In this document: positions 23,755-33,116 of the stretch, one piece after another | How positions within the stretch are numbered: the first letter of the stretch is position 1 | Layout of the letters: every line of letters starts with the position of its first letter | NCBI GenBank assembly: GCA_020073185.1 | Contig: JAIQFT010000013.1 | Location: 1 to 64,000, forward strand | Direction of reading: 5' to 3' | Length of the DNA: 64,000 nt | From: Terriglobia bacterium | Lineage (GTDB): Bacteria > Acidobacteriota > Terriglobia > Terriglobales > Acidobacteriaceae | The notes under the pieces: generated by a model | What the model saw: only the letters and a program-made list of their open reading frames with translations | Databases searched by the model: none | What the model was told of the DNA's origin: nothing | Position numbers and translations under genes: made by a program

Positions 23755-25638
23755 CTACTGGTTATCATTCCCCGCGCGCTTCCACGACATCAGCTCTTCC
23801 AGCGTCGTCGTGGAGCTGGAAACCGGGTGCTTGTAGGCCTCGACGTCGGCGCGCGTCGCTTCCTCGCCTACGGCGCGGAGGCTCAAGCCCACCTTCTTCT
23901 CGCCCGGATTCATCTTGATGATCTTGAAGTCGAACTCCTGCCCGGGCTCAAGCTTCACCTGGGTGCCGTTCTTGTCCACCGCCTCAGAGTTGTGGCACAG
24001 GCCCTCGACTCCCTCCGCGATTTCGACGAACGACCCAAACGTCGCCACCCGCAGCACCTTGCCGTGCACCACGTCGCCGATGCGGTGCTCGCTGAAGAAC
24101 GTCTCCCAGACATCGGGCTGGAGCTGCTTGATGCCCAGCGACAGCCGGCGGTTCTCCGGCTCGATGGCCAGCACTACCGCCTTCACCTTGTCGCCCTTCT
24201 TCAGCACTTCGGAGGGATGCTTTACGCGCTTGGTCCAACTCAAATTACTCACGTGCACCAAGCCATCGATCCCATCCTCGATCTCGATGAACGCGCCGAA
24301 GTCGGTCAGGTTGCGCACACGGCCTTCAACCGAGGAGCCCACCGGAAACTTCTCGTGCAGCGTCTCCCACGGATTGGACTCCAGTTGCTTCAGCCCCAGC
24401 GAGATCCGCCGCTCGGCCGGGTTCACGTTGAGCACCACCGCTTCCACTTCCTGATTCACGTTCACAATCTTCGAGGGATGCTTCATGCGCTTGGACCAGG
24501 TCATCTCGCTGACGTGCACCAGTCCCTCGATGCCCTGCTCCAGCTCGATGAAGGCTCCGTAATCGGTGATGCTGATCACGCGGCCCTTGACGTGCGCCCC
24601 GATCGGATAGCGCTGCGCCGCGTCCAGCCACGGGTCCGGCGTAAGCTGCTTGAAGCCCAGTGAGACCCGCTGCTTTTCCTTGTCGAACTTCAGAACTTTT
24701 ACCTGGATCTGATCGCCGACGTTGACCAGGTCGCGCGGATGCGTCAGCCGGCCCCAGCTCATGTCGGTGATGTGCAGCAGGCCATCAATGCCGCCGAGGT
24801 CCACGAAGGCCCCGTAGTCGGTTAGGTTCTTGACCGTGCCGGTCATGACCGCGGCTTCGTGTAACTGCTCCAGCGTGTGATCGCGCTTTTCGTTCAGGTC
24901 TTCTTCTAGGAGCTGCTTGCGCGAGACCACGATGTTGCCGCGCTTCTTGTTCAGCTTGATCACTCGGACTTCCAGCTCCTGGCCCTTCATGCCGTCCAGG
25001 TTGCGCACCGGACGCACGTCCACTTGCGAGCCGGGCAGGAACGCGCGCGCGCCGTGGATGTCCACCGTCAGACCACCCTTGATCCGCTCCACCACGATGC
25101 CCTTGATCGCGGTCTTGTCGTTGTAGGCTTTTTCGATGTCGTCCCAGGCACGCAGGCGCGACGCTCTCTGGTGGGAGAGCTTGGTGTAGCCCTCCTCGGT
25201 CTCGCCCTTCTCGATCATGACGTCGATCTCTTGCCCGGGCTCGACCCTCACGTTGCCCTCGTGGTCCTGGACCTCGGCAATCGGAACTAGTCCTTCAGAC
25301 TTAAAGCCAACGTCGACTACGACGTGGGTGGAGGTGATCTTCAGGACCGTGCCCTTGATTACCCGGTCCTCGTGGGTGGCCTGTTCGGCCGCTTGTTCGG
25401 CAGTAAAGTTTTCCAGTGCGGTTGCGAAGTCGTCCGTCATCTCTTTTTCGTTTCGATTCGTCGGCCCAGAAGCAGGCCGGGGAGGATTTACAGCGGAAGC
25501 CTCAACCGGAGTCACAACGGTTGCGGTTGGTTCGGTCTCGCCGGCCGGCTGGTTGGGCGGTTCGTTCACCGCGGTGTCCGCCGGCTGCGAGTGGGATGGA
25601 ACTTCGTCGTTGTGGGCTGTGCGCTCGTCAAGAACCAT
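23755..25638 (-). CDS. rpsA: 30S ribosomal protein S1
   Basis: 627 residues with six S1 (OB-fold) repeats; typical repeats read DYGAFVDLGGIDGLLHITDMSW, DYGAFIELEQGIEGLVHVSE and DFGAFIEIEDGIDGLVHVSN (each quoted only in part). S1 helps unwind mRNA on the 30S subunit. About 95 Pro/Thr/Glu-rich residues precede the first repeat, longer than in E. coli. The ATG at 25638 with GGAAG upstream is used; in-frame starts further out are unlikely given the promoter at 25800-25829. The spacing implies a ~155-nt leader. Confidence 0.95.
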   Translation of the reverse strand: MVLDERTAHNDEVPSHSQPADTAVNEPPNQPAGETEPTATVVTPVEASAVNPPRPASGPTNRNEKEMTDDFATALENFTAEQAAEQATHEDRVIKGTVLKITSTHVVVDVGFKSEGLVPIAEVQDHEGNVRVEPGQEIDVMIEKGETEEGYTKLSHQRASRLRAWDDIEKAYNDKTAIKGIVVERIKGGLTVDIHGARAFLPGSQVDVRPVRNLDGMKGQELEVRVIKLNKKRGNIVVSRKQLLEEDLNEKRDHTLEQLHEAAVMTGTVKNLTDYGAFVDLGGIDGLLHITDMSWGRLTHPRDLVNVGDQIQVKVLKFDKEKQRVSLGFKQLTPDPWLDAAQRYPIGAHVKGRVISITDYGAFIELEQGIEGLVHVSEMTWSKRMKHPSKIVNVNQEVEAVVLNVNPAERRISLGLKQLESNPWETLHEKFPVGSSVEGRVRNLTDFGAFIEIEDGIDGLVHVSNLSWTKRVKHPSEVLKKGDKVKAVVLAIEPENRRLSLGIKQLQPDVWETFFSEHRIGDVVHGKVLRVATFGSFVEIAEGVEGLCHNSEAVDKNGTQVKLEPGQEFDFKIIKMNPGEKKVGLSLRAVGEEATRADVEAYKHPVSSSTTTLEELMSWKRAGNDNQ

Positions 25639-26045
25639 AATTCTTCCACCCATCGCACACGGAAGCGCGCACATGGGGACCACGATTCCTTGCAGACTGC
25701 TGGCGTGGGTCGTCGGGGTGATTGGCCCGCAATCGGGCTTGGACAATCCAGCTGTCGCGCCCTCTGGTGCGGCTGACGAACCAGGGGGACTCTTCGACAA
25801 CTATAGCAACCGCCCGCAAACAGTGTCAAACGCCCGCGGGAATTTTTCCTCTTGACGAAAATAAACTCCGCCACCAACTGCAAGCAGTGTTGCAGCCCGC
25901 CTCCGACCCGGCAAGGTCATTTCGCACATCCGCCTGTGACGCCGCGCACGCGCCGGAAGGCAAGCAAGTATTAAGAAGTCGGAGGTAAGAAGTGGGAAAG
26001 CCTTGCGAATGATGTATAAATTGTGTTCACTTCTGACTTTTTGCC
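25639..26045. other. Divergent intergenic region rpsA / HIT gene
   Basis: 407 nt with no credible gene. The left part holds the rpsA leader and promoter on the minus strand. Near 25975-25999, AGAAGTC-GGAGGTA-AGAAGTG, and near 26028-26042, ACTTCTG-ACTTTTT, form another heptamer array with inverted partner just before the HIT gene. Confidence 0.55.
25800..25829 (-). promoter_or_regulatory. Sigma-70-type promoter of rpsA
   Basis: On the minus strand, TTGACA (25829-25824), an 18-nt spacer, then TATAGT (25805-25800). This is close to consensus and the best promoter match I saw. It predicts an rpsA leader of about 155 nt. Confidence 0.75.
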
Positions 26046-26534
26046 ATGGATTACCTCTTCACCCCCTGGCGTTTTGCCTACATGGCCAGCGTCCGCAAGA
26101 CGCCCGGCTGCCTCTTCTGCGAAAAGCTCCGGGAAACCGACGACCGGCAGGCGTTCATCATCCACCGCGGCGAGCACTGCTTCATCATTCTCAACATCTA
26201 CCCCTACACCAGCGGGCACGTAATGATCGTTCCTTACGAGCACGTGGACGAATTGCGGAAGGTCTCGCCCGCCGCGGCGGCGGAAATGATGGCGCTCTCC
26301 CAGCGCGTGGAATCGGCACTGCGCGCGGCCTACAAACCTGACGGGATCAATCTCGGTATGAACATCGGCGCTGCCGCCGGCGCCGGCGTCGCCGGCCATA
26401 TTCATATGCACGTCCTGCCGCGCTGGATCGCCGACAGCAACTTCATGTCAACCGTCGCCGAAACCCGCGTGGTTCCAGAAGACCTCGCGACTACTTGGGA
26501 AAAACTGAGGCGGCAACTCGAGCTACATGCCTGA
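26046..26534 (+). CDS. HIT family hydrolase/Ap4A phosphorylase-like
   Basis: 162 residues. The histidine triad is HIHMHVLPRW (residues ~119-128), and the N-terminal CLFCEK motif adds a zinc-site candidate. The region YTSGHVMIVPYEHVDEL is typical of the branch annotated as AP-4-A phosphorylase/HIT. It should cleave nucleotide conjugates such as Ap4A or AMP-linked compounds. The ATG (MDYLFTPWRFAYM) opens with the WR(FY) motif conserved in this branch, confirming the start. Confidence 0.9.
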   Translation: MDYLFTPWRFAYMASVRKTPGCLFCEKLRETDDRQAFIIHRGEHCFIILNIYPYTSGHVMIVPYEHVDELRKVSPAAAAEMMALSQRVESALRAAYKPDGINLGMNIGAAAGAGVAGHIHMHVLPRWIADSNFMSTVAETRVVPEDLATTWEKLRRQLELHA

Positions 26535-26565
26535 AGCACGGAAACTGGGCTACGGCGTAGTTTGC

Positions 26566-26880
26566 CTATTTCTTCTTCAACAACCCGCCCAGCATGCCGC
26601 TCAAGCCCTGTTGACCCAGTTGCTGCTGCTGTGGTTGGAGTGAATTGACCAGGCCGCCACTCACCATGCCGGCCACATCCGGCACGAAGACCGGTGACGA
26701 TGCCGTTCCCTGGATCATGAAAGGGATGTTTCCTCTGGCATCTTAGAGGCCAGATCGAATCCGGTCAGACGCGCGTTCGAGACTTTCAGATCGCCAGTCG
26801 TCACCATGAGAACCTGAATTACCTCGACGTCAAAGCGCGCCTGGATAGCGTTGTTTTGCTGGTTTTCAGCTAATCGGTTC
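26566..26880 (-). pseudogene. AsmA-family C-terminal remnant
   Basis: On the minus strand, one frame reads ...GDLKVSNARLTGFDLASKM, and then, after a frame change and apparent internal deletion near 26735, GNIPFMIQGTASSPVFVPDV...GGLLKKK-stop. Both pieces are the order and style of AsmA-like outer-membrane-assembly proteins, but the ~100 residues usually between them are missing. The upstream part also ends at a stop at ~26880. It is probably a dead fragment. Confidence 0.65.
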
Positions 26881-27119
26881 TAGTGCGTGTGCCTGTGGCC
26901 TTCAGGCGTTTGCGTGTTTGCCGGGCCCGATGCCCGCCCCTGTTTGTCTCCTGCAGTTACCAAGGACCTTGGCCGGACGGTCACGGTAGCGAGCGTTCTC
27001 TGTAACTTGCAAAATTGCCCGTTACCAAGGTCAGTTGTTCCGGTTACCTCCATCGCCTATAAACGCGACTGAGCACAATCCCTCCCCCTCGGGTCAAATG
27101 CAACGCATGGAGGTATGTC

Positions 27120-30100
27120 GTGCTCCGATCCTTTGCAGTCAGAGTTCTTCTCGCACTGGCGCTGTTGCCGGCTAGCCCCGCCGCCGCCCAAGTCACCGCC
27201 TGGGACGCGGCGCGCGATTTCAGCGCCGCCCAAAATCCCAATGGACAATGGACCTACGGCTGGAAAGCCTCGCCTTCCGCCAGCCTGATCTCATTTCCGA
27301 CCTACGAACAAACTTTGGTCGCCTATCCCGGACGCGATGCATGGCAGGATCTCAGCCGGAGCAATCTGCTCGGCGTGTACCACAACGCCGTCGGCGTCAC
27401 CGGCGACATCCCCGCCGGGATGCTCATGCTGCAACCGGATCCGCTGGGAGAACTCGCGATCGCTGAGTGGACCGCGCCCGCTGACATGTCGCTGCACGTA
27501 CAAGGAATGTTCCAGAGCCTGGCCACCGCCGATTCCCAGGTGACAGTCGTAAGTAGCGTCAGCGGTACGCGCTTCAGCGGCACGGTAAACAGCACGACTA
27601 CGACCTCCGCCTTCGGGCTGTTTCTGAACGTCGCCGCCGGCGAAAAGATTGATTTCGTGGCTTCCGGCGGCGCTGCCGGGGTCAACGTCGTCGTCAGCAC
27701 GTTGAGCGTGGTCGGAAACGCCACCATCCAGAGCATCGCGCTTGCGGACACCCGCTTACGCGTGACCAGCAACGCCCAGGGTCAGGTCGGCGGTGCCTGG
27801 ACCTTCACCAAGCAGCGCTTCGGCGACGGTTTTGACACGACATTTCTTTTCCAGATTTCGCAGCTGACCAACGTAGGCGCCGATGGCTTCGCGTTTGTGA
27901 TTCAGAACTCCTCCACGACGGCGCTTAGCGCCAGTGGCGGCTCTCTCGGCTACGACGGCATTCCCGCTAGCCTCGTCATTGAATTCGACACCTTCCAGAA
28001 CACTCAGCCGGGCTGGAATGATCCCAACAGTAATCACATCAGCGTTCACACCCTCGGTATCAACCCGAATTCCGCGATGGGAACCGCTGCCATCGGCTCC
28101 ACAACCTCGATTCCCAACTTGAAGGACGGCAAGTGGCACCTCATGCACATGCACTACGCCGTGCAACCGCAGCCGCAACTCTCCCTTTACCTGGACAACG
28201 TTGCCACGCCGGTATTGCAGGTCGGGGTGAACATCGTTTCCCAGCTGCAGTTGTCGGACGGCGCTGCTTGGGTGGGATTCACCGGCGCTACGGGCGGCTA
28301 CACCGAGGTGCACGACATCCAGAACTGGCACTTCCTCAGCTATGACCTGCACACGCCCGTCTTGACTTTGCCGGCGAACATGACCGTCGAAGGGAACATC
28401 CTTGGCGGTGCGACCATGACCTTCACAGCCTCTGCGGCCGATGTCGTGGATGGACCTCGCCCGGCCACATGCACCCCCGCCAGCGGCAGTGTTTTCCCAG
28501 TGGGCGACAGCGAGGTGCAGTGCTCCTCAACCGATCTTAGCGGCAATACCGCCAATGAAAGCTTCGTGGTCACCGTGACCGACACCACTCCGCCGACCGT
28601 CGTCGTCCCGCTGACTGTCAGCGCCTCCGCGCCGGACCGCAGCGGCGCGCCCGTGAGCTACGTCGCAACCGCCAGCGACATCGTGGACGGCGCTATCGTT
28701 CCGGCGTGCTCTCCGGCTTCCGGGAACGCTTTTCCACTAGGAACGACCCCGGTTACCTGCAGCGCCACCGATCATGCCGGCAATAGCGCGTCGCAAAACT
28801 TTTCGGTGAACGTCACAGATCAAACCCCGCCGGTCATCAGCGGCCTGGCCGATCTTCGACTCGAAGCTGCCGGCCCATTCACTACGGTTTCATGGCCGGG
28901 GGTCTCGGCAACCGACAACGTGGATGAAACCGTTCCCGTCGTGTGCACGCCTGCTTCCGGCTCGCAGTTTGCGGTCGGCAGCACCACTGTCCAGTGCAGC
29001 GCAAGCGATGCGGCCGGCAACCGCCTCAGCGGGTCGTTTGTCGTGACCCTGCAAGATACGACACCATCTGCGATCACCGGAATGCCGCCGAACATGACGG
29101 TCGAAGCCACCACCGCCACCGGCGCCGTGGTCAGCTGGCCGGCGCCGACCGCGACGGACCTGGTCGACGGACCTGTGCCTGTGACCTGCGTGCCCGCGTC
29201 GGGGTCCACCTTCGCGCTGGGCCCGACTGTCGTCACCTGCAGCGCGACCGACGCCCGCGGCAACGCCGCAAACAAGGCCTTCAAAGTCACCGTGCAGGAC
29301 ACGACTCCGCCCGCGATTACTGGCGTTCCCGCCAATCTGACTCTGGAAGCAACCGGGCCGTCGGGCGCAGTCGCGGCCTGGTCGTTGCCCACGGCGGCCG
29401 ACCTTGTGGACGGCCCGGCGCTCGTGACCTGCGCGCCTGCATCCGGTTCCACGTTCCCGTTGGGATCTACCACCGTCGTCTGCTCCGCTGCCGATACGCA
29501 TGGCAACAAGAGCACGAGGAGCTTCAGCGTCACAGTTCAGGCCACGACTCCACCCGTGATCTCCTGCGGAAAGCCGGATGGACTGTGGCATGCGGCTGAC
29601 GTGGCCATCGCCTGCACCGCCCGCAGCAACGGACCTGGCCTCGCCAATGCTGCCGATGCTTCTTTCGTCTTGACTACCAGCGTGCCCGCCGGCACAGAGA
29701 CGGCGAGCGCCGCGACCAACAGCCACACGGTATGCGATCTCGCCGGCAAATGCGTGATCGCCGGACCGAGCGTCGGTAATTCCGTGGACAAGCGTGCGCC
29801 CGCGATTACCATCGCCGCTCCGGCGAAGGCGGCCTACGCGTTGCACCAGCCCGTTCCGGCTTCCTATGCCTGCGCAGACGGCGGCTCGGGTGTCGCGGCC
29901 TGCAACGGCCCCGTCGCCAACCGCGCGCGACTCGATACCGCGTCCGCCGGAGCCAAGCAATTCACCGTCCACGCCAGCGACAATGTCGGCAACGCTTCCA
30001 GTTCGTCCGTCAGCTACAGCGTGGGCTACAAGCTGTGCCTGCTTGATCGCCTTCAGCCGAAGCCGTCGGGCAGCACCATCCCGGTGCGCCTCGAGCTCTG

Positions 30101-30452
30101 CGACTATGCCGGGCACAACGTATCCTCGCCCGCACTGGTCGTGGTCGCCGCGGGTGTCGTCGACGCGAACGGAGCCGCCATGCTGCTCCAGGCTGCCGGC
30201 AATGACAATCCAGGTCTGCACTTCCGCTACATCGGGGCCCGTACCTTTGGCGCCTACGGGTTCGAGTTGAAGACGAAGGGGCTTGCTCCAGGAATCTACC
30301 GGCTCCTTGTCCGGGTTGGCGGCGATTCCACACTGTACCCAGTGACATTTCTTATCGGTCACAGCAACCATCGCAATCGTGATCGCGACCGCGATCACGA
30401 CCGTAACGGCGATCATGACGGCGACCGCGACGACGGTCACCGGCGTAGGTAG
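27120..30452 (+). CDS. Large secreted protein: L-type-lectin-like domain plus HYR repeats
   Basis: 1110 residues from a GTG with GGAGG 7 nt upstream. A signal peptide (VRVLLALALLPASPAAAQ) precedes an N-terminal beta domain (~25-195). Residues ~200-420 look like a legume/L-type lectin (DGFAFVIQ, VIEFDTFQN, HISVH, WVGFTGATGG). Then come about five HYR-type Ig repeats with the recurring VxCxPxSGxxFxxGxxxVxCSAxDxxGN pattern, two further beta regions, and an Arg/Asp/His-rich tail (RNRDRDRDHDRNGDHDGDRD). It is likely a cell-surface carbohydrate-binding adhesin. Nothing identifies the ligand. Confidence 0.85.
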   Translation: MLRSFAVRVLLALALLPASPAAAQVTAWDAARDFSAAQNPNGQWTYGWKASPSASLISFPTYEQTLVAYPGRDAWQDLSRSNLLGVYHNAVGVTGDIPAGMLMLQPDPLGELAIAEWTAPADMSLHVQGMFQSLATADSQVTVVSSVSGTRFSGTVNSTTTTSAFGLFLNVAAGEKIDFVASGGAAGVNVVVSTLSVVGNATIQSIALADTRLRVTSNAQGQVGGAWTFTKQRFGDGFDTTFLFQISQLTNVGADGFAFVIQNSSTTALSASGGSLGYDGIPASLVIEFDTFQNTQPGWNDPNSNHISVHTLGINPNSAMGTAAIGSTTSIPNLKDGKWHLMHMHYAVQPQPQLSLYLDNVATPVLQVGVNIVSQLQLSDGAAWVGFTGATGGYTEVHDIQNWHFLSYDLHTPVLTLPANMTVEGNILGGATMTFTASAADVVDGPRPATCTPASGSVFPVGDSEVQCSSTDLSGNTANESFVVTVTDTTPPTVVVPLTVSASAPDRSGAPVSYVATASDIVDGAIVPACSPASGNAFPLGTTPVTCSATDHAGNSASQNFSVNVTDQTPPVISGLADLRLEAAGPFTTVSWPGVSATDNVDETVPVVCTPASGSQFAVGSTTVQCSASDAAGNRLSGSFVVTLQDTTPSAITGMPPNMTVEATTATGAVVSWPAPTATDLVDGPVPVTCVPASGSTFALGPTVVTCSATDARGNAANKAFKVTVQDTTPPAITGVPANLTLEATGPSGAVAAWSLPTAADLVDGPALVTCAPASGSTFPLGSTTVVCSAADTHGNKSTRSFSVTVQATTPPVISCGKPDGLWHAADVAIACTARSNGPGLANAADASFVLTTSVPAGTETASAATNSHTVCDLAGKCVIAGPSVGNSVDKRAPAITIAAPAKAAYALHQPVPASYACADGGSGVAACNGPVANRARLDTASAGAKQFTVHASDNVGNASSSSVSYSVGYKLCLLDRLQPKPSGSTIPVRLELCDYAGHNVSSPALVVVAAGVVDANGAAMLLQAAGNDNPGLHFRYIGARTFGAYGFELKTKGLAPGIYRLLVRVGGDSTLYPVTFLIGHSNHRNRDRDRDHDRNGDHDGDRDDGHRRR

Positions 30453-30511
30453 TGCTCTTTTGCTGGACGCGCTGGGAGGCGCTGTGACGGAATGCTTCCC
30501 GGCGCGTTCGC

Positions 30512-31447
30512 TTAGTGGGTGTGTCCGTGGCTTTCAGGAGTTGGCGTCGGAATCACCACGCACCCATGCGCCACGTCGCACACTACGTGTTCGAACTGGA
30601 TCGTGGTGTGATGGATGCGGAAGTTCAATCGCAGCCGTTCCTGCACCTCGCGCAAGATCGCCTCGCTCGCTGACGGTGGAATGTCGGCGATGCTGATGTG
30701 GCACGACAGCGCGTGCGAGTCGCTGCCGATACTCCACACGTGCAGGTCGTGCACGTCATTCACGCCCGCGACCGCGGCAATCTCCTGTCCCACGTGCGAG
30801 AGGTCCATGCCGCGCGGCGTGCCTTCCAACAGGATATTGAGCGTCTCGCGGATGATTCCAAATGACGACCACAGGATCATGGCACCGATGCCGAACGACA
30901 GCGCTGGGTCAATCCAGTCCCGGCCCGTCACCAGAATCGCCCAGCCGCCGCCGATCACCGCCGCCGTGGATAGGGTGTCGCCCAGCATGTGCAGGAACGC
31001 GCTGCGAATGTTCAGGTCTTTGCTGCTGCGCCACAGGATGACGGAGATGACCCCGTTCACCACCACGCCCGCCGCCGCCACGCCGATCATCAACCCGGGG
31101 TGGACGCGCTGGGGGCTCACCACGCGCTTTCCTGCCTCGTAGAAGATGTAGAAGGCGATCGCCACCAGCGTCGTGGCGTTGATGAACGCAGCCAGCACGC
31201 CGGCGCGGCTGTAGCCGTAGGTCTTGGTCGCGGTGGGCGGACGCTGTTCCAGATACACCGCCGCCAGCGACAGCAAGAGCGCCAGAAAATCGGAGACGTT
31301 GTGGCCGGCCTCCGAGAGCAGCGCCAGGCTGTGCGCACGAATCCCGGAGATCACCAGCAGGACGATGTAGGCCATCGTGACTGCGAGTGAGACCCGCAGC
31401 ACCTTCGAGGTGTATCCCGGCTGATCGTGAGCATGCGCGCGCATCAA
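30512..31447 (-). CDS. Cation diffusion facilitator (Zn/Co/Cd exporter)
   Basis: 311 residues with six membrane segments. The two metal-binding motifs are present: [12 protein letters not shown] (HxxxD, TM2) and [12 protein letters not shown] (HxxxD, TM5), giving the Zn-type signature. A cytoplasmic C-terminal ferredoxin-like domain ([22 protein letters not shown]) follows. It exports divalent cations by proton exchange. A His-rich end (SHGHTH) and start (MMRAHAHDQ) may aid metal capture. It is divergent from the RidA gene. Confidence 0.92.
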   Translation of the reverse strand: MMRAHAHDQPGYTSKVLRVSLAVTMAYIVLLVISGIRAHSLALLSEAGHNVSDFLALLLSLAAVYLEQRPPTATKTYGYSRAGVLAAFINATTLVAIAFYIFYEAGKRVVSPQRVHPGLMIGVAAAGVVVNGVISVILWRSSKDLNIRSAFLHMLGDTLSTAAVIGGGWAILVTGRDWIDPALSFGIGAMILWSSFGIIRETLNILLEGTPRGMDLSHVGQEIAAVAGVNDVHDLHVWSIGSDSHALSCHISIADIPPSASEAILREVQERLRLNFRIHHTTIQFEHVVCDVAHGCVVIPTPTPESHGHTH

Positions 31448-31503
31448 TGCCGCCTAAAATATTTTTTCGAACCCTTTTCAGCGCGCGCCCAATCTTTCCG
31501 ACC

Positions 31504-31890
31504 ATGACACGCAAGAATATATCCAGCGGTACTCCATGGGAACCGATCGTCGGCTACTCGCGGGCGGTGCGCATCGGGCCCTACGTGCACGTTTCCGGTA
31601 CCACGGCCACCGCGCCGGGCGGCGGCATTACCGGCGTGGGGGACGCCTACGCGCAGGCGGTGCAGACGTTGCGCAACATCGAAGCGGCGTTGCAGCAGGC
31701 CGGCGCCGAGATGAAGCACGTGGTGCGCACCCGCACCTTCGTCACCAACATCGAGGACTGGGAGAAGGTCGGGCGGGCGCACGGCGAAGTGTTTCGCGAC
31801 ATCCGTCCGGCGACGACGATGGTGGAAATCTCGCGCCTGATCCTGCCCGAAATGCTGGTCGAGATCGAAGCCGACGCCTACGTCGAGTGA
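31504..31890 (+). CDS. RidA/YjgF family protein
   Basis: 128 residues, chorismate-mutase-like fold. Family features include [24 protein letters not shown], the [30 protein letters not shown] middle and the [25 protein letters not shown] end, with the conserved Arg of RPATT and final Glu. RidA proteins hydrolyse reactive enamine/imine intermediates. The ATG at 31504 (MTRKNISSG) fits the family length; upstream in-frame codons would add a non-homologous stretch. Confidence 0.92.
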   Translation: MTRKNISSGTPWEPIVGYSRAVRIGPYVHVSGTTATAPGGGITGVGDAYAQAVQTLRNIEAALQQAGAEMKHVVRTRTFVTNIEDWEKVGRAHGEVFRDIRPATTMVEISRLILPEMLVEIEADAYVE

Positions 31891-32300
31891 AGTTAATCAG
31901 TGGGTAAACCTTCGTTGTATACCCCTCCCCTCCACCCCCACGTGGAATCAGCAACTTACGTCTCGGATACTGGCCAGCAACTGGCCGGTTACTGGAAAAG
32001 TTGTTGTCAAAGAACGCGCAAGCCGCAGATAACATTACAGTTACCTGCGGCCGTAAGCTCGGTTTGAGCTGCTTGCATTATACGATGGGTGTCAATAGGG
32101 CTAGTCAAACCACGGAGGGACACCGAGAAACAACGGAAGGGAAACAACAATTGAAGAAGTGCCGACTTATACCGCGAGGCGCTGATTATCGTGGGTCGGC
32201 ATGAAATTTCCCGTACGACGCGGCGGTTGGAGCATACTAGGAGTGCTACGCACCTCTCCGCCAGCGGGGCGGTCTTCTGCGCAGAGGAAGAAGGCCGCTT
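31891..32300. other. Intergenic region with decamer-like repeat
   Basis: 410 nt without a recognisable gene. At 32111-32140, three related 10-mers (CACGGAGGGA, CACCGAGAAA, CAACGGAAGG) follow one another; this is a period-10 version of the short arrays seen elsewhere. The rest shows nothing I can support. Confidence 0.5.
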
Positions 32301-32486
32301 ATGTCGGACTCTCGTGTCGAGAGACTTTCCATTCGCTCCAGCGGACTAATTAAGGACTCGGCTGATCTGGTGCGCGATTCCGAGGCCATCCTGGAAAAAT
32401 CCAGGGAGCTGCGAGAACATGCGCGGCAATTGAAGGGTGGGACGCGTCGGAACATAACGGCAAACCAACTCGCGGAGGATTTATAG
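32301..32486 (+). CDS. Small hypothetical protein
   Basis: 61 residues (MSDSRVERLSIRSSGLIKDSADLVRDSE...), predicted to be one long charged helix with heptad-like leucines (residues ~18-45). GAAGAAGG lies ~8 nt before the ATG. There are no known homologues that I recognise. It could be a real small gene or a chance reading frame; the good ribosome site and amphipathic pattern favour a gene only moderately. Confidence 0.4.
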   Translation: MSDSRVERLSIRSSGLIKDSADLVRDSEAILEKSRELREHARQLKGGTRRNITANQLAEDL

Positions 32487-33017
32487 TTATTGCGCCTCCG
32501 CGGCCGTGGCGCATTGACGCGAGGGCGCTGATCCGAGCCTACCCTGTCCACGTTCCAAATCCAGCAGCTTCTGCTTCAGTGGAAGACCGCCACCGTAGCC
32601 ACCGAGCTTGCCGTCGGAGGCAATCACGCGGTGGCAGGGCACGATGATGGCAATGGGATTGTCGTGGTTGGCCATACCGACGGCACGGAAAGCTTTCGGC
32701 TGCCCCACGGCGCGCGCCTGCTCGGCATAGGTGCGGGTTTCGCCGTAAGGAATCTTCAGCAGCGCGCTCCAACAGCGCATCTGGAATTCGGTACCGCGCA
32801 GGTCGAGCGGAACGGTGAATTGGCGCAACTCACCCGCGAAGTATTCCTCCAGTTCGTGGCGGTAGGGCGCAAGCTTGTCGTCGGAGTAGAGCCACGTGGC
32901 CTTGGATTTCCGCTTCAGCTCCGGAAGATATTCCAGCGCGACCAAGCCGCGGTCGGAGGCAACCAGGGTGAGCGGGCCAATGGGGGATTGCCAAGTGGAG
33001 TAGTAGAGCGTTTCCAT
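32487..33017 (-). CDS. ogt: Methylated-DNA--protein-cysteine methyltransferase
   Basis: 176 residues. The active-site motif IIVPCHRVIASDGKLGGYGGG carries the acceptor cysteine (PCHR), and the helix-turn-helix region FQMRCWSALLKIPYGETRTY binds DNA. It repairs O6-methylguanine by suicidal methyl transfer. The start at 33017 (METLYYSTWQSPIGPLT) fits the family; the long upstream in-frame reading is not supported. It lies downstream of the sugar-acid operon, separated by repeat DNA. Confidence 0.93.
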   Translation of the reverse strand: METLYYSTWQSPIGPLTLVASDRGLVALEYLPELKRKSKATWLYSDDKLAPYRHELEEYFAGELRQFTVPLDLRGTEFQMRCWSALLKIPYGETRTYAEQARAVGQPKAFRAVGMANHDNPIAIIVPCHRVIASDGKLGGYGGGLPLKQKLLDLERGQGRLGSAPSRQCATAAEAQ

Positions 33018-33034
33018 GCAATGAAATCGTAACA

Positions 33035-33115
33035 CCTCGCCCGGCGAGGCGCCGGGACCTACGGCAAGAGAGTGAGGTCGCCATTTCGCCGGGCTGAAGC
33101 CCGGCGCTTCCACCG
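33035..33115. repeat. REP-like palindromic intergenic repeat
   Basis: Contains CGCCCGGCGAGGCGCCGGG and, further on, CGCCGGGCTGAAGCCCGGCG, a GGGCTGAAGCCC palindrome type that recurs at ~40880-40945 and ~62800-62865 in this window. Confidence 0.6.
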
Positions 33116-33116
33116 C

